Positions 58,001 to 64,000 of a stretch of DNA of 64,000 bases are shown piece by piece. Made by a program: the position numbers and the translations under genes. The first letter of the stretch is position 1, and the number at the start of each line of letters is the position of its first letter. The notes beneath the pieces are model-generated. The model was not told the DNA's origin. It saw nothing but the letters and a program-made list of their open reading frames with translations, and searched no databases. Source of the DNA: Biscogniauxia marginata (taxonomy: Eukaryota > Ascomycota > Sordariomycetes > Xylariales > Xylariaceae); contig MU404061.1 of NCBI GenBank assembly GCA_022695795.1, positions 558,001 to 622,000 of the forward strand, written 5' to 3'.

Positions 58001-58682
58001 TCCCGATACAGATATAGACCTCGATGCAGAATCTCAGGAGATAGAGCGCAGATTCTATATGCTCATCAAGACCCGCAAGAAACACAAGACACCTGATCTT
58101 GTGGAGTCAGATGACGAAAATGCCAGCAGTTCTGATGATAATGATGTGGAGGATGGTAACGGTAACAAGAATAATGTCACCCAAGAGCGGCTTGAAGATG
58201 AAGATGATGTGATGGAGGATGCACCGCTAGTTGAGCGTAGCAGTAGTGTTGACCTAGGTCTTGCCACAGAGGTCGTTGGCAACTTGGGCAAAGATGACGA
58301 GCTTGAGATTGAGGACTCTGAGCCAGACGTCAAATCTAGACAGTCCTCTAAAGTACAGGATCGTCGTGCTGAGCTTGACAGCGACTCCTCGGTCGATGCC
58401 CCTTCCATTTCCGAATTTAAGCCACAGAGCGCCAGACGATCGAGCAAGGGCTACAGTTCATCCGGTAAAGCTGCAAGCACTCCCAAAGTCACTCCGGGGA
58501 GATTCAAGAAGGCTGGAAAGAAAGCCAGCACCCCAAGCCAAGATGGAAAGCCGTTTCCCAATCTGTCGTCCAGCAGAAAATCAACGACAAGCCGCAAGCG
58601 CCAAAGGCAACGGTACGATGAGATTGAGGAAGTAAGCAGCGATACGAATGCGAGCGACGTGGAGAGTATCCCGGCTCATTAG
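55047..58682 (+). CDS. Myb-type DNA-binding protein, Reb1/TTF-I-like (RNA polymerase I termination factor)
   Basis: A single exon of 1211 residues. The N-terminal 600 residues are disordered, with several basic clusters likely to be nuclear signals (KKKKKKRNKRR, KKKRRQQKRERKAQKKAAKQMR, KKTKKRKRHH) and long acidic Ser/Asp/Asn tracts. The DNA-binding core lies at about 670-960. A helical segment starts PFTDAELGDISRAVERW, then come Myb-like repeats GTWTDEQHDELTQLVAMHG and NAWDDAEESKLKIIV with DWAVVSERMGTRGRLQC, and a further one around IPWARIRDELLG. This order matches the Reb1/TTF-I group, which binds rDNA terminators, stops RNA polymerase I and can arrest replication forks. The C terminus is again acidic then basic. 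A role as the Pol I terminator is a family inference. Confidence 0.85.
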   Translation: MGQSSSGQRPEAISYLDSDDERGFKPSRSHSPDIAFSSQVPASTDRHRPFTLSDVQQFKYEASSSPTVPRPTESSPVQVPKVEAMNSPSVASSHNSLSAQSTRFKSPISRKKKKKKRNKRRSSSTRRLEDDNQPSLPRSSIDLDGPTDRNQKAELADELNDDDDGIPQVHSEFDMNEAPTSGDMLSEKKKRRQQKRERKAQKKAAKQMRLRTEGEDNTSLSHKYEPLEIYETTLPGTLDSPKPNSDSDSRADVTIATLPDDLADAVVKSSKKRKLHDSGDVKKTKKRKRHHGSRKFSVHSASGDSGDTGNYAGEDVSTTEVITGSQSHEPTHAKNQSSPPSGNNDSNFSNLAEKLYTGRKSTTSLEVEQRKGSDANNDVQNLLPNHTRMEHGSRDSSFSLASISNGVDPNVDSEASLNIPPVDEMDVDVDGSTGKAPDEDSPASESGHDTSSSDEKHQGNQMVVDEINEIDEEPGAYHDNDTDENCNDDVPNDDSNSEAPSSAKATQLDPNGAGMRIPDSHSDDNATNNNELTNGVSEDQVEVPSSVPYQPNYSSEAGSDTQEHSKPSTGRRRVAKTPYYDRKAKLITDAFRELPSPSAAAASRRINSREAGKKDDNTISGPSNASAGKKKRKISAMLRGNDEDSSDYEPSTSSKPRSARQSFQKAEGGSGKKKTGPFTDAELGDISRAVERWREDHEMTQFQINKLIQSPPKQARTKGMWDWIAAACPDRPRQKVINQCRRKFHNFVARGTWTDEQHDELTQLVAMHGEKHAKIGKIINRHPEDVRDRIRNYVRCGDNRRTNAWDDAEESKLKIIVREAIGLLEALREKDRKARKDKSKQLIQNEDPIEDQIDWAVVSERMGTRGRLQCITKWKRIKAQSRAIGAEGLAHVIHEARESAVAMSHIDRYRIVRAIRSSGANADSRIPWARIRDELLGEEGGTRAMIMVVWYRLKLSVLDWKIMSTHEVAHQLIKEYREKQALKFPPDTDIDLDAESQEIERRFYMLIKTRKKHKTPDLVESDDENASSSDDNDVEDGNGNKNNVTQERLEDEDDVMEDAPLVERSSSVDLGLATEVVGNLGKDDELEIEDSEPDVKSRQSSKVQDRRAELDSDSSVDAPSISEFKPQSARRSSKGYSSSGKAASTPKVTPGRFKKAGKKASTPSQDGKPFPNLSSSRKSTTSRKRQRQRYDEIEEVSSDTNASDVESIPAH

Positions 58683-60252
58683 GATTCCTATAAAAAAAAC
58701 TGAAGCCATTTTTATTGCATCTAACGAATGAACGCGTTGGTTTTGTTTTGCAAGTTCTATAGACAGGTTAAATGCGGAGATGTGCCACGGTCAGATAGGA
58801 TTGTGCGCGTGATTCTGATGGCAAGTAGTGTAAGTAGAGACATTACAGTGCTTGCCTATGAGCAGGGAGCCGAGCTAAACGCCGGTGATACCTATCATCA
58901 TCTCATAAGTATCACTCCGACTAATGGGTTGCAAACGAAAATCCTAATGCAACCCTTCTAATACGGTCTCTTTGCATCTTTCCCAGGATGATCCCACACT
59001 GCTCGCTTCTCCCTTGAGGTGAGATAGCTGACAGCCTTTCGATCCGATTGAGCAGCGGAAGACTTCAACAGGAGGATTGAACAGGGCAAGGGAATACTCG
59101 TGATACCCCCTATGTTTCTACAAGCGGAGTGATGGAGGTTGGCCATGACTTTGAGCGCATAGCTAGTTTCTGGGTAAACCTATAGTGAGTCCTGGATAAG
59201 GTGCTATGGGACAGTGAATAAATGGCATTCTACTTCTGTGGCATGGATTATGCATGTGTCTTCAGCTACAAGTTTACACAATAGTCTCGAGAATCCGAGA
59301 TTTCTATGAGGTGTAGTGAGTCCCCGCTGGGTTAGGTGAGGTGGCTTTGCTTAGCGACGCACTCGCAAGACGTGATTTGCATGTTCCGAGGATCCATGAA
59401 CATCACTCTGGCATGCCCGGTAACAAAAGTCCGATGCAGATCGCTTAGTAACTCGCCGCATGGATACGCCCCAAACCCCTTCATTCCAGATACCTAGGTG
59501 CATATATTAACTCAGGCTAGGTGGGTAATTTCCCGTTGTTTCGTTCGTAGGTTTAACAGCTATGTGTAGTCTACCTATCTAGGATAGAAAGAGTACGCAA
59601 TACTAGAGTCGAGTTTACATAGTTATTATCTAGTGAGATTCTAGAACCTCTTGAAACAATCACGCTATACACCGGTAGAGTGCTGACTGCGTCCTTGGCG
59701 TTAACGCCGGTTGGTGCTTAATAACGGCTTCGGTAGGTTCCTAGGTTAACTAGACGCAAACTCCACCTTTAGCCTCGGCACGCCAGCAGCGCCGAGACGG
59801 TGGTCCGATAGCAATTGGCCAATGACGCCTCCTTGTAAGTGGTCGTTGACGTCGCGTCGCTCGGCCATCAGCCTCTTTACGGGAGCTCCGTGCCAGTGAG
59901 ATCCGACCGGCCCTATATGATGCTGCTCTTGCCTAGGTTCCTCCTCGCTGCATTATTAATACGATATCGATCTTTGCCATTGGGAAGTTTTCGATGGCCC
60001 GCTAGAAGTGAATAAAGACACGCCGGTTCCCCCAGCTTCTTGCGATCAGGACGTACATGTATTATCTTCCATAAACGCATGTTATCGGTCAATGCTATAA
60101 GTGTACAAAGAACAAGTGCGATCATTTGAGCCGCTACCTAGTCCCTTACGTCAATACTTAAGTCACTGTCTCCTAAGAAAAAGGAAAGACATAAAAAAAT
60201 CCACGCCTAAACATCATTTCTTCAGTATTGTCCCTCCATACCTGTTGCCATA
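58683..60252. promoter_or_regulatory. Intergenic region before the MDR reductase
   Basis: No supported gene. Motifs of the TACCTAGGTG type occur near 59490-59525. A frame of 70 codons on the minus strand (59913-60125) has a hydrophobic start but no further support. Confidence 0.4.
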
Positions 60253-61528
60253 ATGGGCCGTGAGAACCACACTTTCGTCCTCGCAGAGCGGCCCAAGACC
60301 GATATCATCCCGGGCCAGACTTTTAGGCTTGAAACCGCACCTGCGCCCACGGCCGACCAGCTCAAGGATGGCGAAATCCTCGTAGAGGCACTCTACCTCT
60401 CTCTGGACCCCGCCATGCGAGGTTGGCTCAATGGTGAGTGTTCTTTGTGCCCCCTCGCGCCTCCATCGCCTACTTGGACATGCATATGATATACCTCTAC
60501 CTCGGCTTGCTGGGTTAGACCTAGTACGGTTACACTTGAAAGTGACTGCATACTGACGTGTTTGCTGCAACGTGCTACAGATGCCCGATCATACGTACCA
60601 CCTGTTGCTATCGGCGAGCGAATGCGGGGGGCAGCCATCACGAGAGTGCTCGCCAGCAAGAGTCCCAAGGTGAAAGAGGGCGACCTGGTAAATGCGTCTT
60701 GTGGTTGGACCGAGGTGGCAATCGTCAATGAGAAACAATTCGAGGTTATCAAGCTACCTGAGGGTGCCAAGGTTACGGATGCGCTGGGCGTTTTGGGTAA
60801 GTCGGCCCTTGCACATGCCCCACACATATCCCGTGGAAGTAAACTCAGCAGGCTAATACCGTTTATCTTCAGGCATGACCGGTCTGACGGCATATTTCGG
60901 CCTCTCGAAGATCGGAAACCCCAAGGCGGGCGACACGGTCGTCGTCTCGGGCGCCGCGGGCGCGACCGGCTCCGTCGCCGGCCAGATCTGCAAGCTAAAG
61001 GGGGCCCGGGTGGTGGGCATCGCGGGGTCGGACGACAAGTGCGCGTGGCTGACGAGCGAGCTCGGGTTCGACGCGGCGCTGAACTACAAGTCGCCGACAT
61101 TCAAGCAAGACCTCGCCAAGGCTACGCCCGACTACATCGACCTGTACTGGGACAACGTGGGGGGCGAGATCCTCGAGGCGGCGCTGGGCCGCGCGGCGAC
61201 GCGCGCGCGCTTCGTTATGTGCGGCTCCATCAGCGGGTACAACGCCCCCGGCAAGCAGGGCAGGGGGATCCCCAACCTGTTCATGGTCACGGCCCAGCGC
61301 ATCCGCATGGAGGGGTTCATCGTCTTCGACTACGCGGCCGAGTACGACGGCGCGCGGGAGGAGCTCGCGCGGTGGCTCGCCGAGGGCAAGCTCAGGCGCA
61401 AGGAGACCATCGTCAGGGGCGGGCTGGAGGTCGCGGACACCGCCATCAAGCACCTGTTCGAGGGCAAGAACACCGGCAAGCTGCTGGTCGAGGTCAAGCC
61501 GTACGAGGTGGGTTCCGCGAAACTGTGA
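60253..61528 (+). CDS. NADP-dependent MDR reductase, zinc-free (leukotriene B4 dehydrogenase / prostaglandin reductase type)
   Basis: Three exons, 60253-60433, 60581-60796 and 60873-61528, encode 350 residues. The introns (147 and 76 nt) have GTGAGT and GTAAGT donors, and both acceptors restore the frame. Family blocks are the LSLDPAMRGWLND segment across the first junction, GMTGLTAYFGL, the cofactor loop GAAGATG (159-165), YWDNVGGEILEAAL and FVMCGSISGYN. No catalytic zinc ligands are present, as expected for this branch. Such enzymes reduce the double bond of enones or alkenals with NADPH. They serve as detoxifying reductases and sometimes as tailoring enzymes in secondary metabolism. The third exon is much more G+C-rich than the first two. 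A CT microsatellite follows the stop. Confidence 0.93.
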
Positions 61529-61543
61529 TGATTCCGAGCGTCC

Positions 61544-61544
<1 letters not shown>

Positions 61545-61575
<31 letters not shown>
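61545..61575. repeat. CT microsatellite after the MDR gene
   Basis: About a dozen uninterrupted CT units lie just downstream of the stop codon, probably in the 3' UTR. Confidence 0.9.
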
Positions 61576-62829
61576 GGGTCGACGGCAGGGTTGGAAGTAA
61601 ATGATGCTAACGTTGTGGTAGTAAGTGAGTTGAGTCGCCTGTATGTGAAGGGATATATATGGTCATGTAAATATCCATCACATCACCTGCCACTTTGTGG
61701 CAGGTTTGCGGGTCATTATTGTCTGACGACATGCTCTCACTAGGTACATAGTTATTCTGATCGACCCAGATTGAATGAATAAAAATAAGTATTAAAAACT
61801 AGATTATAGTGGCACTGTGGTTGTGAAATATGCAATGGTCGTGCGGCTCTGTTACAGTATCAAGACCCCTTGTTAAGTCTCAGGACAAGTGTGCCAAGAG
61901 TAGAGAGATCTATACCCATCCAGCTGGTATTCAAAGGTGAAATTGCTCAGACGATCTATATTGTTTCTATCATGCATTCCTCCCATTCCCTAAAATCTCC
62001 ATCACTCGACCCGTTCATGCTTATCAATATTATGCTCTGTCGTATATAACCGTCCCAACGGGCAGTTCCATCAGCCTAACTATTCACAATGAGGACGGCT
62101 CGGCCAGTGTGATACTTGAAGATATCACCACGATTTATCCACCCTGGTAGGGCTGACGATCTCCATTGTGCTTTAGGTAGCATAGCCAATGACGGGCCTT
62201 GGTTCTCGGATATTATCTGCCTATATCAAGCCAGTTGACAGCAACGAATTCCAGCCTTTTATTAGTTATACACTAGAGTTTGGATCTGACCCTGAGGTTG
62301 ATCTATGGATTAATTGATATCGAGTTATTGAAGTCCAGCTGTGAATTATAGTGTTGATGCGTGAGGTCGACCAAGAAGGCCCGTGCTTAAGAAGCTTGCT
62401 CATCAAATTAGATGCTCTCCTACTGTATCCTTGTTCCACCAAGCGTCAAAATTGGATGTTCGTTGTGCTGTCTATTCGGATATTCCACAATCGTGAAGAT
62501 GCGTGTACCATCATTCTTCCTGGAGGTCACGACCTCGACTTCTCTCTTTGGTAAGCGAAGGCGCATTGCTACATATACGTAAGCCAACACAACGGATCCC
62601 CCAACCTTTGCCACTACGTGCCGGCAATGTGTCAAAATTAAATAATAGGACTTTAATAATTTTTCTTCATTTTCCCACTAACACTACCCACCCCAAATTA
62701 GTCCATATACTGCTGCAAATCGGGGAAAGATTAACGTACGAATTCCTGTGGACTAAGCTGGTTTGCCGGTTTCGACCCTCCTAGAAGGCTACCATGTTGG
62801 AGTAACGGAAATGCTGACGGATTTAACCA
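61576..62829. other. Non-coding stretch
   Basis: No gene recognised. Short frames lack domains. A 14-nt inverted repeat (CACCTGCCACTTTG / TGGCAGGT) lies near 61685-61705. Confidence 0.4.
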
Positions 62830-63085
62830 AGCTACCCTATCCGAGCTGAGATCAGCCTCCACGAGGCAGAGATGAGCTGGCACGAAAATCAAGCTCGTGG
62901 CGCTCATTTCTATCCGCCAGATCGAGGTACTCGGCGGTGGCGATGTCGGTCTACCAAGAGGGGTCGGTGTTCCTGGCGCATATAAGTGGGACGATCCGGG
63001 GAATTGTATACGATGTGAGATATCACCCGTTCCTCAGCCAATTATTAAATATTATCCAGCGACGGAGCTTCAAATTCTAGTAACA
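62830..63085 (+). pseudogene. Frameshifted relic of an AA9 lytic polysaccharide monooxygenase
   Basis: From 62842 one frame reads RAEISLHEAEMSW and then GAHFYP. After a one-base shift at about 62914-62917 the next frame reads RQIEVLGGGDVGLP, GVPGAYKWDDPG and PVPQPIIKYY. This order is the C-terminal half of AA9 enzymes: YLLRxEIxALHxA, GAQFYPxCxQIxVxG, GVxxPGAYKxxDPG, then a YxxPGP-like end. The preceding part, including the N-terminal copper-binding His, is not recognisable and a stop lies directly upstream. AA9 enzymes oxidatively cleave cellulose. The copy cannot be functional as it stands. Confidence 0.75.
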
Positions 63086-64000
63086 AAATTCAGCTGTATA
63101 GCTCGATGAAGACAACGACCACCGGGCCGTGTACTACCATGCACCAGATCCCTGGACTATCGGTCTAGTCGAGTGCTTGGCCTGGCACGCCGTCTGTCGA
63201 GATCGGTCTCATGAAGGGGGTCACGAAAGCTGCAAGCTGGAATACCTGGATTATGAACTTTATGGTTACGTCGGAAAACTTGGCTGGGCAGGCGTTAGGG
63301 ACTTCGACATATTCTGCTCAGTGGTCAACGACGTATCATGTCTCGGCTCCAACTGCGTAATGCAGTATAGTAGGCAACCATTCGTAGGATTCTTTAGCAT
63401 TTGTTATTCGATTGTAGCTTACCCAGAGTAAAACTGTTTTAATAAATTGTCATTTCACAGATACCCTAGGTACCGTGTCATCACCTTTCACATCTTGTCC
63501 TGTAGTTCTTTTTCATGTTCTCTTCCTGTCTCCGTAAGGGGCTAATTCCTTGCCTGAGACAATCCTCTAAACCCCACCTGCAAATGAAGAGATAACCAAA
63601 TCATTGAAAGTAGTTTTAATCTTGTTTTTCTTTTCTTTTCGGTAAGCCAATATAGCATATAATGAGGTATAAATTTCATCGTCCTTAGTGAGTAGGGAAA
63701 AGCTTCGATAGATGGTCATTCTGCTTCAACTAGCCGCATTGAATGAAAGACCAAGGCCTACTATGTGTCTAAGAAATTTCATGTGGCAAATTCCTTTCCA
63801 CTCAACTATCAACTTGTGTTTCGGATTTCAAGTCTCGTTTCTCCTAGACAGCTCCTATTCGACGAGATAATCCCGAACACGTTTAATTTAAGCGTCATTA
63901 TACATTTCGAGTTTTTTTCATTTGTCCCTTGGATCTATAAATGTAAGTTTGAAACTGAGACTTATTTTTAAACCTTGTTGTGAACTATAATTATATCCTT
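63086..64000. other. Right end of window, no recognised gene
   Basis: A plus-strand frame at 63129-63431 (100 codons) has normal composition but no motif I can name. The last 500 bases are AT-rich. Confidence 0.4.

Noticed and set aside
17276..61528. A secondary-metabolite gene cluster
   Set aside because: Tyrosinase, SDR, MDR reductase and a Zn2Cys6 factor occur, but no polyketide synthase, NRPS, terpene cyclase or other core enzyme is present and the genes are separated by housekeeping genes.
1..64000. CRISPR arrays, bacterial operons, plasmid or phage modules
   Set aside because: No regular spaced repeats and no prokaryotic gene organisation; all genes are fungal with spliceosomal introns.

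Overview
The window looks like a chromosomal segment of a filamentous ascomycete, probably a Sordariomycete. The genes have short introns (mostly 50-150 nt) with GT..AG ends and CTRAY branch motifs, and one block carries the C-to-T/G-to-A decay expected of repeat-induced point mutation (RIP). Gene content (Zn2Cys6 regulator, Reb1-like Myb factor, Vid27, cytochrome b5-fused sphingolipid desaturase, CE9-type amidohydrolase) also fits. I cannot name the species. No bacterial, organellar or viral gene block is visible. I spliced the introns by hand, and every exon junction I give keeps the reading frame.

Layout. 1-16.5 kb is mostly gene-poor: one intact secreted tyrosinase (6675-8037) sits between two stretches of decayed DNA. 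The first stretch holds a relic of a NACHT/NLR-type gene (about 1025-1177). The second holds a 147-bp MITE-like element with perfect 17-bp terminal repeats and a TATAG target duplication (9832-9978). From about 14.34 to 16.50 kb lies an extremely AT-rich block with two solo LTRs of one family in opposite orientation, one heavily mutated and one nearly clean, each with its own 5-bp target duplication. A class II tRNA-like locus with an 86-nt insert in the anticodon loop closes this block.

17-61.5 kb is the gene-bearing part: trehalose-6-phosphate synthase (+), a secreted serine beta-lactamase-like hydrolase (-), a Zn2Cys6/Fungal_trans_2 regulator (-), Vid27 (-), an SDR oxidoreductase (-), a small three-finger C2H2 protein (+), a mitochondrial membrane-anchored P-loop ATPase (-), a 1261-residue disordered protein (+), a 241-residue unknown protein (+), a delta-8 sphingolipid desaturase (+), a CE9-like amidohydrolase with a membrane anchor (+), a Reb1/TTF-I-like Myb protein (+) and a zinc-free MDR-type reductase (+). 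61.5-64 kb holds a frameshifted AA9 (LPMO) relic and otherwise nothing I recognise.

The genes do not form an obvious single pathway. The only suggestive neighbourhood is the Zn2Cys6 regulator next to the secreted beta-lactamase-like hydrolase, on the same strand. The most distinctive signals are the two-age LTR pair in the RIP block, the interrupted tRNA-like locus, the inverted-repeat elements, and repeated sharp rises in G+C in the 3' parts of several genes.
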